Source of the DNA: Cytophagaceae bacterium
GTDB lineage: Bacteria; Bacteroidota; Bacteroidia; Cytophagales; Cytophagaceae
Direction: 5' to 3'
DNA: 37,831 nt
NCBI GenBank assembly: GCA_025454925.1
Contig: JALONM010000035.1
Span: forward strand, 1 to 37,831
In this document: positions 16,999 through 24,642 of the stretch, piece by piece
Numbering within the stretch: position 1 is the first letter of the stretch
How the letters are laid out: each line of letters opens with the position of its first letter
Program-made: the position numbers and the translations under genes
Notes under the pieces: model-generated
The model's input: the letters and a program-made list of their open reading frames with translations, nothing else
Told to the model about the DNA's origin: nothing
The model's database searches: none

Positions 16999-17739
16999 AT
17001 GAAAGCCTGTTTACTAGTGCTGACGTTTGTCGCGCAGGCACAACTTTTTTTTTCACCGGTGTATTTTTACTCCGACAGCAGCATACACCCAAGTCCTGCC
17101 GGCCGCTCTGATACTGCCTGGCGCGGGTGGATCAGTCACCGGTATATATCCGGATTGTCTGAATTATCGCATCAGCAAGCTGGCATTTGGTTTCCAACTT
17201 CCCGGGTTAAATCAGGAATCATGGTGGAGCGACTGGGGACTTCTTTTTTAAAACAACAGCAAATCCATTTTCAGGTAGGTCATTCGCATCAACAAATTGC
17301 TGCAGGTGTCTCGGTGGGCATGGCCCAAACCTTTACGGATCTTGGGTTCAGCCGATGGTACCCTAGTATGAATTTTTATTCTTCCAGCATCAGTAAAAAT
17401 AAAAAGTGGATTTCGAATATGGATTTTAAACAAATTCTCTCAAATTCAGGATCGTACAAGCTTCCGTTTGAAATACGCATAGCTTCGGAATATCTTTATA
17501 GCACTTCCTTTTCAGCACTCAGTGCATTTCATTACCATCAAGGAAATGGAAACGAATGGAAAATTGGAACCAGCTTCCGCTGGTCAAAATATATTCAACA
17601 TCAATGTATTTATCATGCTCCTTCCTCTTGCATGGAGATGGTGCTGCGAGCTACCTGGAAAAACCTGGATATTAAAGTTTCCGGAACGGTGTTCCACAAA
17701 AACGGTTTACTATGGTCTTGCGCGTTGGCCTTGCGTTAA
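16999..17739 (+). CDS. Exported protein of unknown function upstream of the HhH outer membrane protein
   Basis: This 246-residue protein has an N-terminal hydrophobic signal (MKACLLVLTFVAQAQLFF). The body is rich in Ser, Trp, Tyr and His and shows alternating strands (WKIGTSFRWSKYIQHQ, MVLRATWKNLDIKVSG), as in a small outer membrane barrel or a barrel-associated protein. I recognise no family. Its 3' end overlaps the start of the next gene by 28 bp in another frame, so the two are translationally linked. The context suggests it works with the helix-hairpin-helix barrel protein downstream. Confidence 0.65.
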   Translation: MKACLLVLTFVAQAQLFFSPVYFYSDSSIHPSPAGRSDTAWRGWISHRYISGLSELSHQQAGIWFPTSRVKSGIMVERLGTSFLKQQQIHFQVGHSHQQIAAGVSVGMAQTFTDLGFSRWYPSMNFYSSSISKNKKWISNMDFKQILSNSGSYKLPFEIRIASEYLYSTSFSALSAFHYHQGNGNEWKIGTSFRWSKYIQHQCIYHAPSSCMEMVLRATWKNLDIKVSGTVFHKNGLLWSCALALR

Positions 17740-19481
17740 TATATTTCTTTTCTTTTCTCCACGCTCAACAAGACCTGGACACTACCATTCCGGATTCGGA
17801 GGAAGAAAATGGGCTGGAAGAGCAACAAATCCGATGGGAGGAAAGCCGCATGGAAAGCATCGATATCAACCGGCTGGCACAGGTTGGAGCCTACGAACTG
17901 CAATGGGCAGATTCCACGGTTTGGAATTCCATTGTAAAGCATCGGGAACACACAGGGCCGTATATTTCTGTTTATGAAATTCAAACCTTACCGGAGATTG
18001 ACAGTGTCACATTTCAGCGTTTGTATCCATTGCTAAAAGTAAGCTCCAACCCAGGCACTTTTTGGAAACAAAGGAAAGACACGGACCTTCATTATATCCT
18101 TTTCAGAAATGCCTCTATTGCTTCACTGCAAACCTGGCAAACACGTTACGCCCGATCATTAAAAGACGCGTATGCCTTACGCATCAATGCGCGCTATCGG
18201 CATGGTCTGCTCAGGTTAAGCGGAACGGTCCAATTTCGTCCGCATGAATCATGGCACTGCGTGGTTGGGCATTATAAATTAAACTGGGGACAAGGATTAG
18301 TATTGGGGAATTTTTTCCCAGGTAAGCGAGCCAACCCGATTTCTTCTGTTTACAACAGTCAGCCATTCTGGATCGCATGGAATGGGAGTGGAGCGCATGC
18401 AAGGGGAATCGCGGCAGAACATCATAGAAAGCAACTCATCTTCAGGTCCTGGTTGTCCCATACCAAAGACCCAGCGACCGTGCGAAACGATACCCTTCGT
18501 TATTGGCAATGGATGGCTCAGCCCAATGCAGCCTTGGTGCAGGAAAACATGGTTGGCGCAGGACTGGTACATCGCTCTCTTCACACGGAATATGGCTTTG
18601 CGCTGTTTGGTAAACAAACCGCCTTGCCAAACCTCCTTTGGAATGGACGGCGCTTTCTGATTTGTGGCTCCATGTATGCCAAGTTGCAGGCTGCGCAGCA
18701 AAGCCTGGCTGCAGAGCTTGCCTGGAGCGGCGGAAAAACATCCCTCCTGGTTGCCGGCATTAGTCCCTTGAATAAAACAACAGATGTATCGTACGTATTT
18801 CGTTATTCCCAGGCAGGGGCGGAGAGCAGGCACCGCTATGCTTTTGGTTTTTCCTCTTCGACACAGAAAACCAATCTCATTGCATTCTATTTTTCTGCGC
18901 AGAAAACCTTTAGAATGTTTCAATGGGCATTGCATGGGGAGTTTTTATCCGAACAGGAACCTGATGAAGTTCAGGAATCCAGAAAAGCAGAATTGGGTTC
19001 CACGCTCGTGTGGAAATGGAGCCGGAAACATTCCATGAATTTAAAGTTTTTTGGAGAAAAGTGGCCTGCTTTTCCAACGCAAACGCGCTGGCATTGGCAA
19101 TGGCAACAGCAAATAGAAAGTGGATTATTCAGAATAAAAACCCGGATGCAAAGTACCCAGGCTAGAACCGGTTTAGCCTGGGTGGCAGGAGGGGATGTAG
19201 ATCTTAAATTTCCTTCTTGGGTATTGATGATGGGTGTATCTTTTTACCAGGTGCCGCATTATGCCAGCAAGCAATCCTGGTACGAAAGAACCTTTTATTT
19301 GCAGAATGGTTTTGTATGGTACCACGGGGAAGGCTTGAATAGGTATGTGATGCTTACCTGGAAGTTAAAAAAAGTAAATAAAATAAGCCTGAGGTGGCAC
19401 GTTGAGGAACAAAATCAGCGTTTACAACACATAATCGCATTGCAATGGATCATCCAATGTAAGGATGGTTTCACAAAGTAA
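17712..19481 (+). CDS. Helix-hairpin-helix (ComEA-like) outer membrane barrel protein
   Basis: This 589-residue protein has a signal peptide (MVLRVGLALIYFFSFLHAQ). Residues 48-110 form a helix-hairpin-helix region of the ComEA kind (IDINRLAQVGAYELQ, GPYISVYEIQTLPEI), which can bind DNA. The rest is a long run of amphipathic, aromatic-rich strands (YKLNWGQGLVLGNFF, YAFGFSSSTQKTNLIAFYFS) ending in a chain like an outer membrane barrel. Such two-part proteins are common in Bacteroidota and usually annotated only by the HhH domain. The nearby dprA makes a DNA-uptake role plausible but unproven. Many Met codons lie near the start; 17712 gives the complete signal peptide despite a 28-bp overlap with the preceding gene. 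Confidence 0.75.
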   Translation: MVLRVGLALIYFFSFLHAQQDLDTTIPDSEEENGLEEQQIRWEESRMESIDINRLAQVGAYELQWADSTVWNSIVKHREHTGPYISVYEIQTLPEIDSVTFQRLYPLLKVSSNPGTFWKQRKDTDLHYILFRNASIASLQTWQTRYARSLKDAYALRINARYRHGLLRLSGTVQFRPHESWHCVVGHYKLNWGQGLVLGNFFPGKRANPISSVYNSQPFWIAWNGSGAHARGIAAEHHRKQLIFRSWLSHTKDPATVRNDTLRYWQWMAQPNAALVQENMVGAGLVHRSLHTEYGFALFGKQTALPNLLWNGRRFLICGSMYAKLQAAQQSLAAELAWSGGKTSLLVAGISPLNKTTDVSYVFRYSQAGAESRHRYAFGFSSSTQKTNLIAFYFSAQKTFRMFQWALHGEFLSEQEPDEVQESRKAELGSTLVWKWSRKHSMNLKFFGEKWPAFPTQTRWHWQWQQQIESGLFRIKTRMQSTQARTGLAWVAGGDVDLKFPSWVLMMGVSFYQVPHYASKQSWYERTFYLQNGFVWYHGEGLNRYVMLTWKLKKVNKISLRWHVEEQNQRLQHIIALQWIIQCKDGFTK

Positions 19482-19547
19482 ACATTAGTACAAATTAAAG
19501 GTAAAACGTTGTTCTCATAAATACGTATGGTTATATTTGATACATCA

Positions 19548-20090
19548 ATGGTAGATTATTATTCCATATTGGAAATTAGTTCTTCTGCCACCGAGGAGGA
19601 GATCCGCAGGGCTTATCGGAAAAAGGCAAAGGAATTGCATCCGGATGTCAATACTTCCCCGGACGCCCACCATCAATTTTTGCTTGTACAGAAAGCCTAC
19701 CAGATTTTAACGGATGTATTTTCCAAGCAGCAGTACGATCGTCAGCGCAGAGCGCAGGATCCATTGCAATCATATCAGGAATGGGCACGTGAACAACGTC
19801 TAAGACAGGAGCGTGCAGCCCGGCAGCAGTACATCGATCAACTAGCCAAACGAGAACATATTCGAAAATCAAAAATGTATTATCCCTACATTGCTGGGAT
19901 TTATATCATTTCTCTGGTTGTACTTTCCTTTTGCCTTGCCATTCTGCTTGGTTGTGCCTTTTTAATTTTAAAATATTCCTTTTTCATGTTTTTCTTCCTT
20001 TTGCCGTTCATTTGCGTGGCGGCTTATGTACTGAAGTTTACTTTTGTAAAATTCAAGGAAGAACGGGCTTACATGGCAGCCATTTCCTGA
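19548..20090 (+). CDS. J-domain membrane protein
   Basis: This 180-residue protein starts with a full J domain (DYYSILEISSSATEEEIRRA, then HPD at residues 31-33), which would stimulate the ATPase of a DnaK partner. A charged helical linker (about 65-105, rich in Arg/Gln) is followed by two transmembrane segments (about 112-138 and 143-165). It lacks the Gly/Phe-rich and zinc-finger parts of true DnaJ, so it is a specialised membrane co-chaperone. I chose ATG 19548 because the J domain begins immediately after it; an upstream ATG at 19527 would add seven residues. Confidence 0.85.
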   Translation: MVDYYSILEISSSATEEEIRRAYRKKAKELHPDVNTSPDAHHQFLLVQKAYQILTDVFSKQQYDRQRRAQDPLQSYQEWAREQRLRQERAARQQYIDQLAKREHIRKSKMYYPYIAGIYIISLVVLSFCLAILLGCAFLILKYSFFMFFFLLPFICVAAYVLKFTFVKFKEERAYMAAIS

Positions 20091-20171
20091 TTTGCGAGGC
20101 GCGCTGCTTCGCTGATGGTGCCTTACACCAATAAAACATCGTAAAAAACATAGAACTTACTGAATTTAATG

Positions 20172-20179
20172 TATTTTTG
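20172..20179 (+). promoter_or_regulatory. Promoter -7 box candidate for the RhlE-type helicase
   Basis: TATTTTTG matches TAnnTTTG exactly, 28 bp before the TTG start at 20207. No TTTG is seen 17-20 bp upstream, so the -33 element is weak or absent. Confidence 0.4.
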
Positions 20180-20206
20180 AGACTATTAAGTATAAATACG
20201 TAAGCG

Positions 20207-21415
20207 TTGAATTTTACAGATTTTAATTTTGACGATAGGATGCTGGAAGGCTTGTCGTGCATGGGCTTTAAAAACGCCACGCCCATCCAGGATCAGGCGA
20301 TTCCTCTCATACTTCAGAATAAAGATATCATTGCCTGCGCGCAAACTGGTACCGGTAAAACAGCTGCTTTCGTTTTACCCATCCTTCATAAGATATTGCA
20401 ATCTGAATCCGGCAAGCTGAATACCTTGGTACTGGTGCCTACCCGTGAATTGGCAGTACAAATCGATAATCAGATCGAAGGCTTTGCCTATTTTTTATCG
20501 GTAAGTTCAATTGCCATCTATGGGGGAGGAGACGGGGTAACCTGGGAGGTTCAGAAGAAAGCGTTGAAACAGGGAGCCGATATGATTATTGCCACTCCTG
20601 GCCGATTGATAGCCCTGCTTGCTTCCGGTGATATAAAATTTGATTCCCTAAAGCATTTGGTGTTGGATGAAGCGGATCGAATGTTGGACATGGGCTTTTA
20701 CGACGATATTCTTAAAATTGTCGGTTATTTGCCAACTAACCGACAGACGTTATTGTTCTCGGCTACCATGCCTCCTAAAATCAGGGGATTGGCTCAACGC
20801 ATCCTGAATCAGCCAGAGCAAATCAGTTTGGCCATTTCGAAACCCGCTGAAGGAATCGATCAGCGTGCTTACATGACCCACGATGGTCAAAAAATGCCCT
20901 TGATCAAACAAATTCTGAAAGAAGGGAATTTTGCCAGCACTATTGTTTTTGCCTCTACCAAAGAAACAGTAAAAAAATTAAAGCATGAGTTCCGGCAGGC
21001 AGGATTGGTGGCGAAGTCATTCCATTCTGACCTGGAACAATCCGAACGAGAAAGTATAATGCTTGAATTCAAGAGCAAGCAATTACCGATACTTATAGGT
21101 ACCGATATCCTTTCCAGAGGAATCCATGTGGAAGGGATTAGCCTGGTTGTTAATTTTGATGTGCCACCGGATCCGGAGGATTATATTCACCGAATTGGGC
21201 GTACGGCACGCGCTGCCACCACTGGTATAGCCATTACCTTTATTAATGACCGAGATCAGAAGCGTTTTTACAGAATCGAAAAGTTGATTGAAAAGGAAAT
21301 TCCAAAATTACCTTTGCCTGAAGAGCTGGGCCCTGCGCCAGTTTACAATCCTAAAGCCGCGTCTTCGGGAAAAGTATTCTCCAAACGAAGAAAAAATGGT
21401 AAGCCTAAACATTAA
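20207..21415 (+). CDS. rhlE: DEAD-box RNA helicase, RhlE-type
   Basis: This 402-residue RNA helicase has a complete core: Q motif (about 4-29), AQTGTGKT (45-52), PTRELA (78-83), TPGR (130-133), DEAD (154-157), SAT, SRGIHVEG and HRIGRTARA (about 322-330). The short basic tail after the core (SSGKVFSKRRKNGKPKH) is typical of RhlE-type enzymes, unlike the RGG tail of the helicase at 256. The start is TTG at 20207: the codon two before it is TAA, and the first in-frame ATG (20240) would cut into the Q motif. RhlE proteins take part in ribosome maturation and RNA turnover. It ends 3 bp from the stop of a convergent small gene. Confidence 0.93.
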   Translation: MNFTDFNFDDRMLEGLSCMGFKNATPIQDQAIPLILQNKDIIACAQTGTGKTAAFVLPILHKILQSESGKLNTLVLVPTRELAVQIDNQIEGFAYFLSVSSIAIYGGGDGVTWEVQKKALKQGADMIIATPGRLIALLASGDIKFDSLKHLVLDEADRMLDMGFYDDILKIVGYLPTNRQTLLFSATMPPKIRGLAQRILNQPEQISLAISKPAEGIDQRAYMTHDGQKMPLIKQILKEGNFASTIVFASTKETVKKLKHEFRQAGLVAKSFHSDLEQSERESIMLEFKSKQLPILIGTDILSRGIHVEGISLVVNFDVPPDPEDYIHRIGRTARAATTGIAITFINDRDQKRFYRIEKLIEKEIPKLPLPEELGPAPVYNPKAASSGKVFSKRRKNGKPKH

Positions 21416-21424
21416 GGTTTAGGC
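21403..21424. terminator. Hairpin shared by two convergent stop codons
   Basis: GCCTAAAC (21403-21410) pairs with GTTTAGGC (21417-21424) around ATTAAG. The loop holds the helicase TAA, and the right arm carries the stop codon of the convergent small gene. No T tract follows, so termination activity is uncertain. Confidence 0.4.
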
Positions 21425-21601
21425 CTGTCCACTTATCTCCTTATACCCCATATATGTCCTCAATAGTCCATATCCAATAATAGCAGAAGCCAGGATATAA
21501 CTTAACGTTGGGTTACCAGTAACAGGAATGAATAAAAAGTACACACCACACAGGACATAAACCAAACCCATTATAAATTTTACATATTTAAGTGCTTTCA
21601 T
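21419..21601 (-). CDS. Small two-helix membrane protein
   Basis: This 60-residue protein (from MKALKYVKFIMG) has two hydrophobic segments, about residues 6-25 and 31-48, and a short polar end (YKEISGQA). I chose ATG 21601 over one at 21634, which would add the atypical MYNFLFLLKKN. A promoter-like CAAAAATA (minus strand TATTTTTG) at 21614-21621 would put the transcript start almost on 21601, which also argues for the shorter form. Proteins like this are common and uncharacterised in Bacteroidota. Confidence 0.6.
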   Translation of the reverse strand: MKALKYVKFIMGLVYVLCGVYFLFIPVTGNPTLSYILASAIIGYGLLRTYMGYKEISGQA

Positions 21602-21729
21602 ATTTTTTTTTAACAAAAATAAGAAATTGTACATTAATTTTTCATGAAGGAATTAATTAATTATCTGTAAATTAATTAGTTAACGTCTACGTTTTTATAC
21701 TTAATCCTTACAATCAGTGTTTTAGCTGA

Positions 21730-21759
21730 TTTTTATAACAAATCAGTTCAATACCTTTG
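21730..21759 (+). promoter_or_regulatory. Promoter candidate upstream of the structured segment
   Basis: TACCTTTG (21752-21759) is an exact TAnnTTTG box. A run TTTT (ending 21734) lies 17 bp upstream as a poor -33 element. No protein-coding gene follows within 1 kb on this strand, so if active it should drive a non-coding transcript. Confidence 0.5.
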
Positions 21760-21765
21760 ATTCAT

Positions 21766-22042
21766 AATCCGAGAGAGAAGATTTAGGAGTAGGTAATCTG
21801 ATTGGAAATAGGGTATCATCCTAAATCCTCTCTTCACAATCGTATCAAGACTATTTTTTTTATATTCTCCGTTGAAATCCCGTGCATCCTGACAACTGAA
21901 GCGGCGCCTAAGCCGCTTCCTTGTCCTTCCTGGGCTATGGATGCAAGCACCATCTCCGGGTTCCCTATTTTTTTAACCCGAAAGCGATCAACACCTAAAC
22001 GCTAATGAAATGGAATACAGTCGTGCGTGTCGCGACTGTTTT
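21766..22042 (+). ncRNA. Candidate structured non-coding RNA, family not recognised
   Basis: This gene-free segment folds, by eye, into several helices: a long hairpin (GATTTAGGA 21780-21788 with TCCTAAATC 21819-21827, extended by 21771-21777/21828-21832 around a bulge); then nested helices GTTGA/TCAAC (21871-21875/21988-21992), TGCATCC/GGATGCA (21883-21889/21939-21945), GACAA/TTGTC (21891-21895/21921-21925), GAAGCGGC/GCCGCTTC (21898-21905/21912-21919) and CGGGTT/AACCCG (21957-21962/21975-21980); and a last hairpin ACAGTCG/CGACTGT (22017-22023/22033-22039) followed by TTTT. An exact -7 box lies at 21752-21759. I see no tmRNA, RNase P, SRP or known riboswitch signature. On the other strand the same DNA has a 66-codon open frame, so a decayed gene is the alternative. 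Strand is tentative. Confidence 0.4.
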
Positions 22043-22079
22043 GCGCATTTATTCCCACAACGAAATTCACTAAATAGAT

Positions 22080-22109
22080 AAAAAAAACGGATACCGTTTC
22101 GGGTATCCG
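22080..22109 (-). terminator. Intrinsic terminator of the rplY cluster
   Basis: ACGGATACC (22086-22094) pairs with GGTATCCGT (22101-22109); on the minus strand it is followed by TTTTTT. It lies 22 bp after the rplY stop codon. Confidence 0.9.
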
Positions 22110-22131
22110 TTTCATACAAGCTTTGTAATGC

Positions 22132-22722
22132 TTATTTTTTCTTAGCGTCTTTTCCATCAGAAGATTCTTCCTGACGAAGTGCACGAGTGGTAACAACAGT
22201 AGCCAATGGAATGGATTTGTTGTTCAAAATGGTAAAGTTTTCAGCTTTGATATCGCTTACTTTTACTGATTTACCCACTTCAAGCTTAGATACATCAACA
22301 GGAAGGAAGTCTGGTAAATTAGCTGGCAACGCTTTAATCTTAATTTTTTTAAGTTTCGGAACCAGTTTACCACCTTTGATCACACCCACAGCTGTTCCTT
22401 CTAATTTAACAGGTACTTCAAACTTAACTTCTTTCTTGTCATCCAATAAAAGAAAGTCAGCATGAATAAGCATATCGTTTACTGGATCGAACTGGTAATC
22501 CTGAAGTTTACATTTATAAACATCTTTACCAATGGTAAGATCCACGGTGTGTACTTTTGCTGAATAAATCAAATCGCGGAAAAGGAACGCAGGAGTATGG
22601 AAGTGAATTTGATCCTTACCACCGTAAAGTACGCAAGGTACATTTCCGGCATCGCGAAGTTGTTTTGCTTCTTGTTTGCCGAGATTTGCTCTTTTAAACC
22701 CTATAATCTCTAATGATTGCAT
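22132..22722 (-). CDS. rplY: Ribosomal protein bL25 (Ctc/TL5 type)
   Basis: bL25 binds 5S rRNA in the large ribosomal subunit. The 196-residue protein is the long Ctc/TL5 form: an N-terminal 5S-binding domain (about 1-95, with GNVPCVLYGGKDQIHFHTP) and a C-terminal beta domain (VKFEVPVKLEGTAVGVIKGG, then LPDFLPVDVSKLEVGKSV). It ends in a charged tail (SSDGKDAKKK). Start at 22722 (MQSLEIIGFKR) fits the family; an upstream ATG at 22749 would add nine residues. It lies 70 bp after prs, in the tRNA-Gln–prs–rplY order common in Bacteroidota, and is followed by a strong terminator. Ctc-type L25 is a general stress protein in some bacteria. Confidence 0.95.
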   Translation of the reverse strand: MQSLEIIGFKRANLGKQEAKQLRDAGNVPCVLYGGKDQIHFHTPAFLFRDLIYSAKVHTVDLTIGKDVYKCKLQDYQFDPVNDMLIHADFLLLDDKKEVKFEVPVKLEGTAVGVIKGGKLVPKLKKIKIKALPANLPDFLPVDVSKLEVGKSVKVSDIKAENFTILNNKSIPLATVVTTRALRQEESSDGKDAKKK

Positions 22723-22792
22723 AAAATTGTTTGTTGTGGATTCCTGCACATCTGTCGGATACAGGTTTCCGGTTAGTTTAAAGAATGACAGA

Positions 22793-23722
22793 CTATATTA
22801 TAAACAATGAACTGATAGAGTCATTGTCTTGTAGTTTTCGAATTGCTTTTGCAAACAATTCGGCAACGGACAGTACTTTTATCTTATCACATTCTCTGCG
22901 CAGTGGAATGGTATCGGTAACCACCAATTCGGTAAGCACAGAATTTTGTATATTATCGTAGGCTTTTCCTGACAGGACAGGGTGCGTACAAATAGCACGC
23001 ACACTAACAGCTCCTTTTTCCATGAGCATTTGTGCTGCCTTTGTCATGGTTCCTCCTGTATCGATAAGGTCATCTACCAGCACCACATTGGCCCCCTCGA
23101 CATCTCCGATCAGTTGCATGGAGGCAATTTCATTGGCGCGTTTACGATGCTTGTCGATTACAACCAAGTCTTTTTCCATTATTTTAGCAATACTGCGAGT
23201 TCTGGCAACACCACCTACATCGGGCGAGGCGAAAACCAGATTATCTAAATTGAGGGATCTGAGATAGGGTACAAAAATGGCAGCACCATCGAGGTGATCC
23301 ACCGGGAAATCAAAAAAACCTTGAATTTGTCCGGCGTGCAAATCGCAAGTCATGAGTCGATCAGCTCCTGCTGCGGATAATAAGTTGGCAACCAATTTTG
23401 CTGCAATTGGTACGCGGGGTTTGTCTTTACGGTCCTGACGGGCATATCCGAAATACGGAACCACCACGGTAACATAGGCAGCACTGGCACGACGGGCTGC
23501 ATCAATCATGAGCAGCAATTCCATCAAGTTGTCAGAATTAGGGAAGGTAGACTGAACTAGAAAGACATCGTACCCACGAACCGACTCATTAAAGCTTACG
23601 GAAATCTCCCCATCGCTGAAATTGCTGATGGTCACATCCCCGAGTGGCTTGCCATAAAAACCAGCCACGCGTTCTGCAAGATTTCTGGAGGCGGTGCCCG
23701 AAAACAGTTTTATATATGACAT
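22793..23722 (-). CDS. prs: Ribose-phosphate pyrophosphokinase
   Basis: Prs makes PRPP from ribose 5-phosphate and ATP, the precursor of purines, pyrimidines, NAD, His and Trp. The 309-residue protein is full length for class I enzymes. Signatures: SNFSDGEISVSFNESVRG near the start, YFGYARQDRK (ATP site), CDLHAGQIQGFF (metal/ATP-binding His), and VVLVDDLIDTGGT (PRPP loop, about 213-225). It is preceded by tRNA-Gln and a hairpin, and followed by rplY. Transcription probably begins at the promoter upstream of the tRNA, with partial termination at 23766-23802. Confidence 0.97.
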   Translation of the reverse strand: MSYIKLFSGTASRNLAERVAGFYGKPLGDVTISNFSDGEISVSFNESVRGYDVFLVQSTFPNSDNLMELLLMIDAARRASAAYVTVVVPYFGYARQDRKDKPRVPIAAKLVANLLSAAGADRLMTCDLHAGQIQGFFDFPVDHLDGAAIFVPYLRSLNLDNLVFASPDVGGVARTRSIAKIMEKDLVVIDKHRKRANEIASMQLIGDVEGANVVLVDDLIDTGGTMTKAAQMLMEKGAVSVRAICTHPVLSGKAYDNIQNSVLTELVVTDTIPLRRECDKIKVLSVAELFAKAIRKLQDNDSISSLFII

Positions 23723-23757
23723 ACTTCCCGGATTTGTGAAACGTTCAATACTGCCGT

Positions 23758-23802
23758 AAAAACACGAAATGTTGAACGCAGAAACCTGACATTCAACATT
23801 TC
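23758..23802 (-). terminator. Hairpin between tRNA-Gln and prs
   Basis: GAAATGTTGAA (23766-23776) and TTCAACATTTC (23792-23802) form an 11-bp stem; on the minus strand GTGTTTTTAC follows. It would end, or attenuate, transcription after the tRNA and define its 3' end. Confidence 0.65.
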
Positions 23803-23807
23803 ATCTG

Positions 23808-23878
23808 TTGCCCGAGATGGACTCGAACCACCACAAACAGAACCAAAATCTGCTGTCCTGCCATTAGACGATCGGGCA
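23808..23878 (-). tRNA. tRNA-Gln (TTG anticodon)
   Basis: On the minus strand the 7-bp acceptor stem TGCCCGA/TCGGGCA closes the gene. The anticodon stem CAGA/TCTG encloses the loop TTTTGGT with anticodon TTG, and the T arm contains GGTTCGAGTCC. The CCA end is not encoded. Length 71 nt with the discriminator base. Confidence 0.95.
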
Positions 23879-23894
23879 TTCCAAAATCGTGGTG

Positions 23895-23925
23895 CAAATG
23901 TAGAGGGTTTGAATTTATTTTCAAA
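23895..23925 (-). promoter_or_regulatory. Promoter of the tRNA-Gln–prs–rplY cluster
   Basis: On the minus strand TTTG (23925-23922) and TACATTTG (23902-23895) are 19 bp apart, an exact match to the Bacteroidota promoter. Transcription would start near 23888, about 10 bp before the tRNA. Confidence 0.8.
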
Positions 23926-23926
23926 A

Positions 23927-24642
23927 TACTAATCCAAAATAAATTAGAAAATTTACGATGAAAGTTTTCCCCAAAGGCTAGCTTGACTCAGTACTAATTA
24001 CCTTCAACGCTCCTTTAACATGCCACGAAGATGCCTTGGTCAACAGCCTCCAACATCCGTTTGGAACATGTAAATTCCAATAAGGTTGATCTATGTTTAC
24101 TTATATATATGCAAGTAACATTTAATGTTTATTGCTTCTCCATAAATAAGTGATTTTAGAGAGGACCCAACCGGTTAAATTTAATAGGAATTGAAGTTCC
24201 TTGTATCGGAAAAAGGGTAGCATTGGAGTAGGCATTTGACTAATCCAATTGAAATCATTTAAGCTTTTTTGCATTCAATGACGATCATACGACGTTGGCT
24301 CCTGTTTTTTCACTGTTTTACATATAGTTAAAATATTTGTTTGAAAGATTATATAAACTCGATCCTTTTAAATCGTTGCACGTAAAAATATAAGGGTATT
24401 TATCTTCCGATCTTTTCATACGACCTTGGTATTTAATTGGCTATTTAAGGGTTGGATTTGCGGTATTAGAATTTAATATTTTGATGTAATATATTGATTA
24501 TTATTTACTTATTAGTTGTCTCTTAGGTGTAAAAGAATGATAGTAAAACGGTCTTATTAATATCATATTGGGGTAAAAATATAATAATTGTTGGTTACAT
24601 TTTAAATTATATAAGTTACCTAGTATAAAACATCAATAAATC
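23927..24642. other. AT-rich intergenic region before the beta-helix protein
   Basis: This 716-bp spacer has no credible gene. It contains a short inverted repeat TTGGAA/TTCCAA near 24060-24080 and a near-consensus -7 box TACATTTT at about 24596-24603 for the next gene, without a matching -33. Composition becomes very AT-rich after 24300. Confidence 0.5.

Noticed and set aside
21860-22000. SRP RNA
   Set aside because: The minus-strand GGACAAGGAAGCGGC resembles the SRP GGAAGCAGC motif, but those bases are paired in an 8-bp hairpin that does not fit the SRP fold.
21802-22005. 67-codon plus-strand frame (TTG start) as a gene
   Set aside because: It has no start context or recognisable family, and the helices there explain the sequence at least as well; the opposite strand looks more protein-like.
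21860-22010. Cobalamin riboswitch on the minus strand
   Set aside because: A GGTTAAAA…GGGAA-like stretch is present, but the conserved B12 box GCCACTG is missing and no B12-related gene follows.
3200-24640. Shared upstream motif (GGTAAAAA…GGTTAC) before the two large T9SS genes at 3314 and 24643
   Set aside because: Spacing between the parts differs and both regions are AT-rich, so chance is likely.
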